DNA from: Phyllobacterium sophorae
GTDB lineage: Bacteria; Pseudomonadota; Alphaproteobacteria; Rhizobiales; Rhizobiaceae
NCBI RefSeq assembly: GCF_003010965.1
Contig: NZ_PGGM01000013.1
Coordinates: forward strand, 1 to 64,000
DNA: 64,000 nt
Direction of reading: 5' to 3'
Part shown: positions 8,671 through 17,598 of the stretch, in pieces
Numbering within the stretch: position 1 is the stretch's first letter
Layout of the letters: the number at the start of each line of letters is the position of its first letter
Made by a program: the position numbers and the translations under genes
The notes under the pieces: model-generated
What the model saw: the letters and a program-made list of their open reading frames with translations, nothing else
Databases searched by the model: none
Told to the model about the DNA's origin: nothing

Positions 8671-9777
8671 GTGCATATCGAGACCATAAAAGCCTACCGC
8701 CTCATGCAGCCATTCGTTGAGGGTCGCTACAACATGTCGAAGGGGCGTGGCGCCGATGGGTTCGACGCGGTCATCGTGTCAGTCACCTCCAACACCGGGC
8801 TGACCGGGTGGGGCGAGATGGCACCGCTCGGCAATTTCTATTCCGCCGCCTTTGCGGCAGGAGCTCAGGCCGGTGTCGCCGAAATCGCACCTCACCTTCT
8901 CGGGCAAGATCCGCGCGCGCTGACCCGGCTCAACAGGCTGATGGACACCGTGTTCAAGGGGCACCCCTATATCAAGTCGGCACTCGACATGGCTTGCTCG
9001 GATCTGACCGCGCGTGCGGCAGGCGTTCCGCTTGTGACAATGTTCGGCGGCCGGGAAAGCGATATGGCAGATCTTTACAGGGTCGTTACACATGGTCCGG
9101 TCGAGACGATGGCGGCCAATGCAAAACAAATAGTCTCGGAGGGCTTTCATCGCCTGCAGGTCAAGGTGGGTGGCATCGTTCACGACGATATTGAACGGGT
9201 TGCGGCGGTTGCGGCGTCGGTTCCCAAAGGCACGGTGATCTTCTGCGATGCCAACGCCGGATGGTCCGCCTATCAGGCGCGGCAGTTCGTCGATGCCACG
9301 CGTGAAATCGATTACACGATGGAGCAGCCCTGCGTATCCATAGATGATTGTCTTTCGGTCCGGCGTTCCCTCGACAAACCGATGGTGCTGGACGAGTCCG
9401 TCACATCGCTCGAGGAGATGCTGGACATTCACCGCAGAGGAGCTGCAGACGGGCTGACCCTGAAGATCTCCCGTCTGGGCGGCGTGACGAAGACCCGCCA
9501 GATCCGCGATCTTGCGGTCGATCTTGGTTTCATGGTCACCGTTGAGGATACGGGCGGGGCGGAGGTGGACACGGCCGCCATGGCACATCTCTCGCTATCG
9601 ACGCCCGAGGAACGGCGGCTGCACGCCATTGCCTTCCATGAATGGGTCACGGTCCGCACCGCCAGAAATGCGCCGCCTGTTATTGGCAGCCGAATGGGCA
9701 TTCCCGATGGTCCGGGTCTTGGTATCGACGTCGATCTGGAGTTGCTCGGCAAGCCCTTTCTTGACGCGAGCTACTGA
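8671..9777 (+). CDS. mandelate racemase/muconate-lactonizing enzyme family protein
   Basis: Enolase-superfamily enzyme, 368 residues from GTG 8671. A capping domain is followed by a TIM barrel with metal ligands Asp193 (FCDANAGW), Glu218 (MEQP) and Asp241 (VLDES), and candidate acid/base lysines Lys165 (LQVKVGG) and Lys265 (LTLKISRLGG). The first position of the classic KxK pair is Gln163. The pattern resembles dehydratases and epimerases acting on proline derivatives, for example cis-3-hydroxyproline dehydratase, but the substrate cannot be settled from sequence. The start is uncertain: TTG 8662 is also in frame and no strong ribosome site is visible. Confidence 0.8.
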   Translation: MHIETIKAYRLMQPFVEGRYNMSKGRGADGFDAVIVSVTSNTGLTGWGEMAPLGNFYSAAFAAGAQAGVAEIAPHLLGQDPRALTRLNRLMDTVFKGHPYIKSALDMACSDLTARAAGVPLVTMFGGRESDMADLYRVVTHGPVETMAANAKQIVSEGFHRLQVKVGGIVHDDIERVAAVAASVPKGTVIFCDANAGWSAYQARQFVDATREIDYTMEQPCVSIDDCLSVRRSLDKPMVLDESVTSLEEMLDIHRRGAADGLTLKISRLGGVTKTRQIRDLAVDLGFMVTVEDTGGAEVDTAAMAHLSLSTPEERRLHAIAFHEWVTVRTARNAPPVIGSRMGIPDGPGLGIDVDLELLGKPFLDASY

Positions 9778-9791
9778 CCAGATACTGGAGC

Positions 9792-10547
9792 CTAGACAAG
9801 CGAGCCGTCGACGATGACGACTGGCCGCCCTTGGGAGCAGTTTTCGATCCGGGCATCAACGCGATAAATGTCACGCAGCAGATCCTGCGTGATCACTTCG
9901 CCGGTCGGCCCGCTGGCAATCATTTTCCCATTGGCAATGACGATCGTATTGTCGCAGTAGCGCAACGCATGGTTGAGATCATGCAGTGCAATCATCACCG
10001 CCATGTTCGACCGCGACGAGAGGCTCTTCATGAAGCTGAGAACCTCAATCTGGCGGAAAAGGTCCAGAGCGGATGTCGGCTCGTCCATTAGCAGAATTTC
10101 AGGCTTCCGGACCAGTGCCTGGGCGATGGATACAAGCTGCCGCTGGCCCCCGGAGAGTTCGCCGAGACTGCGGAAGGCCAGGTCATCGATCCTGAGCGCC
10201 CCGAGGATCCGGTCGATATCCTGCAGCTCGCTATCATGGACCTTCCAGCCCGAACCCTGCTTGGATGCGAGCAGAATGGATTCATAAACGGTAAGCACCG
10301 CGTTAGCGCCCGTATCCTGCGGCATGTAGCAGATGGTTTCCGCACCTTTGACCGTGTCGGACAGATGGACGATGCCCGGTCCTGCGGCCAGACCCGCAAT
10401 GCGCTTGAACAGGGTGGATTTTCCTGCAGCGTTGGGCCCGATGACAGCGGTCATGCCACCGCCGGCCAGCAATCCCGTGTTCACATCGGACAGCACCGTA
10501 TGCTTGCCATATTTGGCTCCGATATTTTCCAGCGCCAAGCTTACCAT
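9792..10547 (-). CDS. ABC transporter ATP-binding protein, iron-complex type
   Basis: ATPase of a FecE/FepC-like importer, 251 residues. Visible motifs are Walker A GPNAAGKST, signature LSGGQRQL, Walker B ILLMDEPTSALD and the switch His in ALHDLNHAL. It is the last gene of a four-gene minus-strand operon; its start overlaps the permease gene's end by 7 bp. It would energise uptake of a ferric complex across the inner membrane. Which siderophore or haem-type ligand is carried is not evident. Confidence 0.9.
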   Translation of the reverse strand: MVSLALENIGAKYGKHTVLSDVNTGLLAGGGMTAVIGPNAAGKSTLFKRIAGLAAGPGIVHLSDTVKGAETICYMPQDTGANAVLTVYESILLASKQGSGWKVHDSELQDIDRILGALRIDDLAFRSLGELSGGQRQLVSIAQALVRKPEILLMDEPTSALDLFRQIEVLSFMKSLSSRSNMAVMIALHDLNHALRYCDNTIVIANGKMIASGPTGEVITQDLLRDIYRVDARIENCSQGRPVVIVDGSLV

Positions 10548-11611
10548 GAGCGCCTCCGGTGTGTGAAAATGAGGGCGAAGAAGAATGGTACGCCGACCAG
10601 CGCCGTTATGACGCCAATGGGAAGGACCGCGCCCGGAATAAGCGTCTTGCTGACGACAGAGGTGGTCGACAGGAGCAGTGCGCCGCAGATAACCGACGCG
10701 GGCAGGAAGAAGCGTTGATCCTCGCCGACCAGCATGCGTGCAATATGCGGACCGACGAGACCGACGAAGCCGATCGTGCCAACGAATGAAACGGGAATGG
10801 CGGCAAGAAGGCTCACGGTCAGCATGGTCTCAAGCCGCAGGCGGCGGACATTGATGCCAAAACTGGCCGCCTTGTCTTCGCCGAGCCGCAGGGCCGTCAA
10901 AGCCCAGGCGCGGCGGGCAAACAACGGAACGGTGACAATCAAGACGGCAGCAGTGACCCAGACCTTCGGCCAAGTCGCTTTGGTGAGGCTCCCCATGGTC
11001 CAGAAGACGACGGCGGCAAGTGCCTGTTCGGAGGCAAGATATTCAAGCAGTGACAGCAGTGCGTTGAACGTAAAGACCAGGGCGATGCCGAGCAGGACGA
11101 TTGTCTCAACTGTCACCCCGCGCATGGTGGAGGCAAAATGGATGAAGAGCGCCGCCAGCATCGCCATGAGGAAGGCGTTGATGGGCACCATGAACTGCGT
11201 TGCGACAGGAAAAACCGCGATCCCGCCAACAAGTGCAAGCGCCGCGCCGAAGCCTGCCGCTGCGGAAATGCCCAGGGTAAATGGACTGGCCAGCGGGTTG
11301 GCGAGAATGGTCTGCATCTGCGCGCCCGCCACCGAAAGAGAAGCGCCGACCGTCACCGCCATCAGTGCAATCGGCATGCGGATATCCCAGATCACCACGC
11401 GGAGCTGATCGCTGACGGTACCCGGTTGAAACAGGGCTTTCAGCACATCGGCAAGGGCATAATTCGCCGGACCAAGCGCCATGTCGATAGCCACCGAAAG
11501 GAACAGCGCAATGCACAACCCGGCGATGAGGAGTATCCGGCGCAAGACAAGGGCACGGTAGCGGCCGTGCCCTTCGATACCTGCCATTTTGTCCACGTCA
11601 GCGACCATCAT
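10541..11611 (-). CDS. FecCD-family iron-complex ABC permease
   Basis: A 356-residue polytopic inner-membrane protein of the BtuC/FecCD family, with about nine or ten hydrophobic helices. The cytoplasmic loop that contacts the ATPase and the family segment GFVGLVGPHIARMLVGEDQR (late third of the protein) are present. A single permease gene suggests a homodimeric channel. It overlaps the upstream binding-protein gene by 4 bp, indicating translational coupling. Confidence 0.92.
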   Translation of the reverse strand: MMVADVDKMAGIEGHGRYRALVLRRILLIAGLCIALFLSVAIDMALGPANYALADVLKALFQPGTVSDQLRVVIWDIRMPIALMAVTVGASLSVAGAQMQTILANPLASPFTLGISAAAGFGAALALVGGIAVFPVATQFMVPINAFLMAMLAALFIHFASTMRGVTVETIVLLGIALVFTFNALLSLLEYLASEQALAAVVFWTMGSLTKATWPKVWVTAAVLIVTVPLFARRAWALTALRLGEDKAASFGINVRRLRLETMLTVSLLAAIPVSFVGTIGFVGLVGPHIARMLVGEDQRFFLPASVICGALLLSTTSVVSKTLIPGAVLPIGVITALVGVPFFFALIFTHRRRSW

Positions 11612-12753
11612 TCGCTGCCTTCCGGAAGAGAAACAAAATATCCCGGGCGGTAGGCTATTGGCAAAAAGCGCTCGTGAAATTCCCGGAACGTCTTATCCGG
11701 ATCGAGATCAGCAAACAGATCGGGGTGGAACCACTTGGCAAATTGCTGGATAGGTATGAACTCATAGGGAACGCCGTAAAACTGGTGCCAGGCGGCGTGC
11801 ACGTTGCCATTCTTGACCACGGTGAGGCTGGAAAACGCCGGACGTTCCATCAAGTCGTGGAGCTTGCTGCGGGCATTTGCCGGGTCAGCGCCGCGGCCCA
11901 CATGGACAAACTGGTCGATGTCGGATTCCGCCGCCCAGTTGGCGCCCGTAACAATGACATGGTCCGGATTGCTTACGATGATCTGCTCGGGATTGAGATC
12001 GCCAAAGGTGGTGCTGATCACATCGGTGGCAATGTTGTGGCCACCCGCAAGCTCCACCATTTCACCGAAATTGGCCGGCCCGAAGGTTCTGCAGCAGACA
12101 TTGTCGCCGGAGATTCCAGGGGAGCGTTCGATGAAGACCTTGGGGCGCACAACATTACCCGCTTTGGCGAGACGTTCGGTGACAAGTGCAATCTGGGCGC
12201 GGCGATAGGCGATGAATTCCTCTGCCTTCGCCTTCTCTCCGAAGATGCTGCCAAGCAGTTCGATACTCTTTTCGCTGTTCTTCGCCGGATCAACCCGGAA
12301 ATCGAGGTAAACGATTGCAATGCCTGCTGCTGCGGCCTTTTCCTCGATGCCGGATTCCTGTGCCGATTTTTGCGCTTCGAGATTGAGCGTGAGAACATCC
12401 GGGTTGAGGGCGATGGCGGCCTCAAGGCTGAAGGTCCCGCTGGGTATGTAGCCTGTCTGCGGCAGGCTCTCGAGTGCGGGAAAGCGCTCGCGGTAAGCCT
12501 CGTAGGAATCAGGATCCTTCTTGATCATGTCATCGCGCCAGCCAACGATCGTATCGAACAGGTGCTCGCCCTTCAGCGCGGCGATCACGTGAATCTGCCG
12601 CGCCTCGCCAATAAGGACGCGCTTGGCTGGAAGTTCAAGTTCCACCTGGCGCCCCGTGACGTCGGTAATGGTTGCCTTTTCAGCGACGGCCGGCGTTGCC
12701 GCCAGGAGCAAAGCCACGGTAAGCATCAAAATGGCTTTGTTCAAAATCATCAT
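11608..12753 (-). CDS. iron-complex ABC substrate-binding protein (copy 1)
   Basis: Periplasmic class III binding protein of 381 residues with an N-terminal signal peptide ending near AVA (about residue 24). The ITDVTGRQVELELPAKRV opening is typical of iron-siderophore binding proteins. It is clearly paralogous to the next gene upstream: both share the GWRDD region, a Cys-Cys pair (Cys220-Cys221 here) and the HAAWHQFY and KWFHPDLF segments. Two tandem binding proteins served by one permease and one ATPase suggest two ligands or two affinity ranges. Confidence 0.88.
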   Translation of the reverse strand: MMILNKAILMLTVALLLAATPAVAEKATITDVTGRQVELELPAKRVLIGEARQIHVIAALKGEHLFDTIVGWRDDMIKKDPDSYEAYRERFPALESLPQTGYIPSGTFSLEAAIALNPDVLTLNLEAQKSAQESGIEEKAAAAGIAIVYLDFRVDPAKNSEKSIELLGSIFGEKAKAEEFIAYRRAQIALVTERLAKAGNVVRPKVFIERSPGISGDNVCCRTFGPANFGEMVELAGGHNIATDVISTTFGDLNPEQIIVSNPDHVIVTGANWAAESDIDQFVHVGRGADPANARSKLHDLMERPAFSSLTVVKNGNVHAAWHQFYGVPYEFIPIQQFAKWFHPDLFADLDPDKTFREFHERFLPIAYRPGYFVSLPEGSE

Positions 12754-12788
12754 TTGAAAACCCCGTTAGAGAAAAATTTGAAGGTCAA

Positions 12789-13922
12789 CTAGCCGTCGGC
12801 GCGCAGCGATACGAAATAGCCACTCTTATAGGGAAGCGGCAGGAAGCGCTCGTGCAACTCCTTGAATGTTGCTTCGGGATCGAGATCCTTGAACAGATCC
12901 GGATGCAGCCACTTGGCAATTTCCTGAATGGCGACAAACTGATAGGGATTGTTGTAGAACTGGTGCCAGATTGCGTGGACATTGCCGTCCCGGACGGCTT
13001 TGACGCCGGTAAAGGCCGGGCGCTTCGTCAGATTTTCCAGCTTGCGCAGCGCTTCCGTCTCATCGGCGCCGTAGCCGACACCGACCCAATTGCCGCCGGG
13101 CACATAGCCCTGCCAGTTGCCGCCGGTAATGATGATCTGATCTGGATTGGACGCGATGATCTGTTCCGGATTCACCGTGCCGAATGTACCGGGAATGATA
13201 TCCTTCGCCATATTGGTGCCGCCGGCGAATTCGACCATCTTGCCGAAATTCTCATTGCCGAACGACATGCAGCAATCATCGGAATAACCACCTGCCCGCT
13301 CAATGAAGACGAGCGGCTTTGCCGGATTCTTCCTGGCAAGAACGTCAGTGACCTTGGCGATGCTGTCGGCGCGGAACTTGATGAACTCCTCGGCCTTGTC
13401 TTCCTTGCCGAAAAGTTTGCCAATGATGCGCATGCTCGGCTCGGTGTTTTCCATCGGCTTCTCGCGGAAGTCGACGTAGACCAGCGGAATACCAACCTTG
13501 CCGAGTTTTTCGATGTAACCAGCTTCTTCCGTCGCGGTCTTTGCATCGACATTCATGATGATGACGTCCGGCTTCAGCGCCACCGCCTGTTCCACGTCGA
13601 ACGTTCCATCCTTCATGCCGCCAAAGGTCGGCAGCTTGGCGATGCCGGGATATTTCGCCAGATAGGCCGCGTAACTCTCCGGATCTGCCTTCGGCAAATC
13701 GTCGCGCCAGCCGACGATACGCTTGAACGGTTCATCCCGGTCGAGCACGGCGGCGAAATAAATCTGGCGGCCCTCGCCAAGAATCACATGCTCGACAGGT
13801 GCATTTATTTCGACATCGCGCCCGGTCACATCCTTGATGGTAATCTTTTCGGCGAACGCGTTGGCGGAAAAGAAAACGCATAGACCCATGGCGGCTAAAG
13901 CTGCCTTGTCAAACAACCGCAT
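12789..13922 (-). CDS. iron-complex ABC substrate-binding protein (copy 2)
   Basis: First gene of the importer operon, 377 residues, with a signal peptide ending near AFA (residue 24). It is collinear with the downstream copy: ITIKDVTGRDVEI, GWRDDLPKADPESYAAY, a Cys217-Cys218 pair and the AIWHQFY and KWLHPDLF segments. The vicinal cysteines are unusual for siderophore-binding proteins and are kept in both copies, which suggests a structural disulphide or a role in ligand binding. The gene diverges from a methyltransferase across a 107-bp region holding an iron-box-like palindrome. Confidence 0.88.
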   Translation of the reverse strand: MRLFDKAALAAMGLCVFFSANAFAEKITIKDVTGRDVEINAPVEHVILGEGRQIYFAAVLDRDEPFKRIVGWRDDLPKADPESYAAYLAKYPGIAKLPTFGGMKDGTFDVEQAVALKPDVIIMNVDAKTATEEAGYIEKLGKVGIPLVYVDFREKPMENTEPSMRIIGKLFGKEDKAEEFIKFRADSIAKVTDVLARKNPAKPLVFIERAGGYSDDCCMSFGNENFGKMVEFAGGTNMAKDIIPGTFGTVNPEQIIASNPDQIIITGGNWQGYVPGGNWVGVGYGADETEALRKLENLTKRPAFTGVKAVRDGNVHAIWHQFYNNPYQFVAIQEIAKWLHPDLFKDLDPEATFKELHERFLPLPYKSGYFVSLRADG

Positions 13923-13950
13923 TCTTCGTAACTCCAGTGGAAAAGCTGGT

Positions 13951-14001
13951 GCGTTCTATTATTTGATGACTTTATCAGTCAACATTTATCTTTTAGAACG
14001 C
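13951..14001. promoter_or_regulatory. IRO-like iron box within nested inverted repeats
   Basis: TGACTTTATCAGTCA at 13967-13981 fits the TGA-N9-TCA iron-responsive operator described for the rhizobial Fe-S regulator RirA, and its arms TGACT/AGTCA are perfectly symmetric. It sits inside an outer 8-bp inverted repeat, GCGTTCTA (13951-13958) and TAGAACGC (13994-14001). The position in the divergent region suggests iron control of the importer operon and possibly of the methyltransferase. The motif is short, so chance occurrence cannot be excluded. Confidence 0.55.
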
Positions 14002-14029
14002 TTCCAAGTCAATTCATGGGATAGCCACG

Positions 14030-14839
14030 ATGGACAGCCTAGCTGACGGATCGAACTTTAATCTTCGCGACGAAATCAAAGCCTATTGGTCCGAGCGCGC
14101 GGCGGCTTTTGATCAGTCGCCAGGACATGAGATTTTCTCCGAGGCGGAGCGCGACGCATGGCATAAACTCATCCTCAGGCATTTGGGGGAGGGCAAGGGG
14201 CGTCCCGCGCTTGATCTCGCCAGCGGCACGGGCGTCGTATCGCACCTGATGGATGATCTCGGCTTCAGCGTGACGGGGATTGATTGGGCCGAGCCAATGC
14301 TTGAGCTTGCCCGTGCCAAGGCGAAGGCGCGGGGACGAAAGATTACCTTTCGCCTCGGTGACGCCGAGAACACCATGGAACCATCCAACCATTACGATGT
14401 CATCATCAACCGGCATCTGGTCTGGACGCTGGTAGACCCGGAGGCGGCTTTCAGCGAATGGCTGCGTGTGCTCAATCCCGGGGGCACATTACTTATCGTT
14501 GATGGCGATTTCGTCAATTCAAACCGGCTGGAGCAGCTGATTGTCCGGTTGTCGGGATTTTGCCAGCGCTTCGGACTTGCGAGCGGCGAACCGGCCAGAT
14601 CCTCCTATGAACTTTTGGAGACGCACCGCAGCATCCTTTCGCGCGTATATTTCTCGCAAGGCGCGCGTGCCGAAGCAGTGGCGGATCTGCTACGCCGCAC
14701 CGGTTTTGTCGATATCACGATCGATACGAACATGCGTGCGATCCACCGTGCTCAGGCCAGCAATTTCAGCTTGTTCAAGGGATGGGCAAGGGCGGTTCAA
14801 CATCGCTACGTGATCAGGGCGCGTAAAGCCGCGCATTGA
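14030..14839 (+). CDS. class I SAM-dependent methyltransferase
   Basis: A 269-residue protein with the UbiE/Methyltransf_11 fold: motif I LDLASGTGVVSHL, acidic motif II near TGIDWAEPML, a GDAEN segment and the post-I region LNPGGTLLIVDGDF. The substrate is unknown. It diverges from the iron-complex importer and shares its upstream region, so a role in making or modifying a metallophore, or in responding to iron, is plausible but only inferred from position. Confidence 0.8.
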   Translation: MDSLADGSNFNLRDEIKAYWSERAAAFDQSPGHEIFSEAERDAWHKLILRHLGEGKGRPALDLASGTGVVSHLMDDLGFSVTGIDWAEPMLELARAKAKARGRKITFRLGDAENTMEPSNHYDVIINRHLVWTLVDPEAAFSEWLRVLNPGGTLLIVDGDFVNSNRLEQLIVRLSGFCQRFGLASGEPARSSYELLETHRSILSRVYFSQGARAEAVADLLRRTGFVDITIDTNMRAIHRAQASNFSLFKGWARAVQHRYVIRARKAAH

Positions 14840-14970
14840 CCGCCAGATGCCGTATCGATGGCTCCGGCCGTGCATCACATCCCTGCAGCGCCATAACCGA
14901 TCACTCAAAGTAATCAGACGATCAAATTAATTGGTTTGTCACAGCACGGCGCGGCGATAATGTCCCGCGC

Positions 14971-16143
14971 ATGAATCCACCCGCATCCTCTCCGGTCCGC
15001 TTCGCCCTCGGCGGTCTCGTGGCAATGGCCATCGGCATGGGCATAGGCCGGTTTATCTTCACCCCGATTCTGCCTGGCATGATGAGTGAACTTGGCCTTA
15101 CGCCAGCTGATGCGGGCATTATCGCCTCGGCCAATTATGTCGGTTATCTTCTCGGCGCCATCGTTGCCGGCTTTGGCTGGGCCTCGGGAATCGAGCGGCC
15201 GTTGGTCTATCTTTCACTCGCGCTGAGCGCTGCCCTGTGCTTTGCCATGAGCATCAGTGACGGCGTCGTCATGTTCTCGATTGTCAGGTTTTTTGCCGGC
15301 ATGGCCAGTGCCTTCATGCTGGTGTTCACCGCGACGATTGTTTTCAGCCACCTGGCCGCGGCCAACCGTCAGGACTTGCAGGCCCTGCATTTCGGCGGCG
15401 TCGGCACCGGCATAGCCATTTCCTCGCTGCTCGTCGCCTTCAGTTCCGCCAATGGCTTCGGCTGGCGCGAAGACTGGATCGGCGCGGCAATTCTTTCGCT
15501 GTTGGGCCTGCTGGCTGTATTGATGCTGATCCGCCAGGGCCCGGCCCGCAATGGCTCCGCTGTATCGGAGCCGCCCATCGTCTGGACGCCCGCCTTCGTC
15601 AAAATCAACATCGCCTATGGCATCTTCGGCTTTGGCTACATAATTACCGCCACATTCATTATCGCCATTGTCCGTTCCAGTCATGGCGGCGCGTGGATGG
15701 AAGCGCTGGTGTGGCTGCTGACCGGTGTTTCCGGCGCCATCTCCGTCTGGTTGTGGACGCCATTGCTCCGCCGGGTCGGTCCCTTCGTCGCCCTGGCACT
15801 CGGTTGCGCGGTCCAGGCCGTCGGCGTTGCGGCAAGTGTGGTTCTGCCGTCGCCCGTTGGCCCCTTGCTTGGCGGCGTTCTCCTCGGGCTGACCTTCATC
15901 GTCATCACGGCCTTCGGGTTTCAGGCCGGGCGTGTCCTTCTGCCGCATTCGCAGCGCCGGGTCATGGCGGTGATGACAGCGGCATTTGGGATCGGCCAGA
16001 TCATTGGGCCGCTGATCGCCGGCTACCTCGCCAATATTACCGGCAACTTCACTTCCGCCACGCTGGTTGCCGCGGCGGGTCTCGTCGTGGCGGCGCTTTT
16101 CGCGTTTGCGGCAAGACGCCAGGGAGAGCGTGAGACAGTTTGA
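14971..16143 (+). CDS. MFS transporter, YbfB/YjiJ family
   Basis: A 390-residue major facilitator protein with about twelve hydrophobic helices in two halves. The opening LVAMAIGMGIGRFIFTPILP is characteristic of the YbfB/YjiJ group, whose substrates are mostly unknown. It is transcribed alone, with 131 bp upstream and no recognisable operator. Function beyond transport or efflux cannot be assigned. Confidence 0.85.
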   Translation: MNPPASSPVRFALGGLVAMAIGMGIGRFIFTPILPGMMSELGLTPADAGIIASANYVGYLLGAIVAGFGWASGIERPLVYLSLALSAALCFAMSISDGVVMFSIVRFFAGMASAFMLVFTATIVFSHLAAANRQDLQALHFGGVGTGIAISSLLVAFSSANGFGWREDWIGAAILSLLGLLAVLMLIRQGPARNGSAVSEPPIVWTPAFVKINIAYGIFGFGYIITATFIIAIVRSSHGGAWMEALVWLLTGVSGAISVWLWTPLLRRVGPFVALALGCAVQAVGVAASVVLPSPVGPLLGGVLLGLTFIVITAFGFQAGRVLLPHSQRRVMAVMTAAFGIGQIIGPLIAGYLANITGNFTSATLVAAAGLVVAALFAFAARRQGERETV

Positions 16144-16199
16144 GAATTCAACCTGATGAGGTCAGCTGGTGCGGTTTTTCGAGGGGTCTCTGAAGATTA

Positions 16200-16216
16200 C
16201 AGCAATTTAATTGCTG
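16200..16216. promoter_or_regulatory. 17-bp palindrome in bacA leader
   Basis: CAGCAATTTAATTGCTG is a perfect 7+7 inverted repeat around TTA, 88 bp before the likely bacA start. The position fits an operator or a leader hairpin. No regulator gene is adjacent, so its role is unknown. Confidence 0.35.
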
Positions 16217-16303
16217 CGGTTCATGCTTTGCCCTATTCGTGCGTTAAGTTCAATTCCGTGCAAGTTTGCATTGCTGGACTTTTCACTCGAGGAACCTACC
16301 ACC

Positions 16304-17557
16304 GTGTTTGTCTCATTTTTCCCCAAGCCAAAGCTCTTCTTTATTTCAGCGGTGCTTTGGTCGCTAGCTGCTGTCCTATTCTGGCTTTACGCCGGTGAAC
16401 AGTTAGGAGCTTATATTGGCCTGCCGCCAGCAGATCCGAATGCTCCACCAATTGTCGGTGTTTCGGTTTTTGCGACAAAAGCGTTTATCTGGCTCTACAT
16501 ATATTTCGGTGTATGTGTCGGGATATTTGCCGCCTTCTGGATGTGGTATGCGCCGCATCGATGGCAGATGTGGTCCATCTGGGGTTCTGCGCTGATCATT
16601 TTCACTACCTATTTCGACGTGCAGCTGAATATTGCGTTGAATACCTGGCGTGGTCCATTCTTCGATCTGTTTCAAAAAGCCATAACGACACCCAATTCTG
16701 TCGCGGCATCAGAATTGTATTGGATGCAGTGGCTGTTCGCCGGAATCGGCTTCCTCAGTATAATGTTGTTCGTCTTCTCCAACTATTTTATCAGCCACTA
16801 CGTCTTCCGATGGCGCTCCGCCATGAACGAATACTACATGGATCACTGGAGCCGCTTGCGCCATATCGAGGGAGCGTCTCAGCGCGTTCAAGAAGATACG
16901 ATGCGATTTTCCACAACCGTTGAAAGTCTTGGCGTCAATCTGATTCAGGCGGCGATGACTCTGATCGCCTTCTTGCCATTGTTGGCCCAACTCTCTCTTC
17001 ACATAACGTCGTTGCCGATAATTGGACAAATACCTTATTCGCTGGTTGTTCTTGCAATCGGCTGGTCGCTGCTGGGCACCATTCTTCTCGCTGTGGTCGG
17101 TATCAAATTGCCCGGTCTGGAGTTCAAGAACCAGCGCGTCGAGGCCGCCTATCGCAAGGAACTCGTATTTGGTGAGGACGACGAGAAGAGGGCGCAGCCA
17201 CTCACTGTTACCGAATTGTTCCGGAATGTCCGCCGCAACTATTTTCGACTGTATTTTCACTACACTTATTTCAACGTCGCCAGAGGATTATACGGACAGG
17301 CTGACGCGATCTTCCTCAACGTCATGCTCATTCCCACGATTGTCACCGGCAAGATTACACTGGGTCTCTGGCAGCAGATTGCGACGGCGTTTGGTCAGGT
17401 CAGCAATTCGTTCCAGTATCTTGTCACCTCGTGGTCAACGATCGTCGAGCTGTTGTCCATCTACAAGCGCCTTCGGGCATTCGAGGCAGTGATCTACGAC
17501 GAACCCTTGCCGGAGATCGACCAGCGTTATCTGCGGACGCAATCTGAAGAGGTTTGA
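16304..17557 (+). CDS. bacA: BacA/SbmA-family peptide transporter
   Basis: Inner-membrane peptide importer of the SbmA/BacA family, an ABC-like membrane domain without an ATPase. In rhizobia and Brucella, BacA imports host antimicrobial peptides and is needed for intracellular persistence and for very-long-chain fatty acid modification of lipid A. GTG 16304 follows GAGGAA at a good distance and gives [13 protein letters not shown] at the N-terminus and 417 residues, the family's usual length. Conserved segments include [18 protein letters not shown] and the late [21 protein letters not shown]. Confidence 0.93.
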   Translation: MFVSFFPKPKLFFISAVLWSLAAVLFWLYAGEQLGAYIGLPPADPNAPPIVGVSVFATKAFIWLYIYFGVCVGIFAAFWMWYAPHRWQMWSIWGSALIIFTTYFDVQLNIALNTWRGPFFDLFQKAITTPNSVAASELYWMQWLFAGIGFLSIMLFVFSNYFISHYVFRWRSAMNEYYMDHWSRLRHIEGASQRVQEDTMRFSTTVESLGVNLIQAAMTLIAFLPLLAQLSLHITSLPIIGQIPYSLVVLAIGWSLLGTILLAVVGIKLPGLEFKNQRVEAAYRKELVFGEDDEKRAQPLTVTELFRNVRRNYFRLYFHYTYFNVARGLYGQADAIFLNVMLIPTIVTGKITLGLWQQIATAFGQVSNSFQYLVTSWSTIVELLSIYKRLRAFEAVIYDEPLPEIDQRYLRTQSEEV

Positions 17558-17567
17558 TATTCGAGAA

Positions 17568-17598
17568 AACGAGTGGCGGTTACATGCCGCCGCTCGTT
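17568..17598 (-). terminator. hairpin terminator between bacA and deacetylase gene
   Basis: A 12-bp stem (17568-17579 with 17587-17598, one wobble pair) encloses a 7-nt loop and overlaps the end of the minus-strand deacetylase gene. Read on the minus strand it runs into TTTTC, so it probably ends that transcript and may also serve bacA. Confidence 0.6.
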
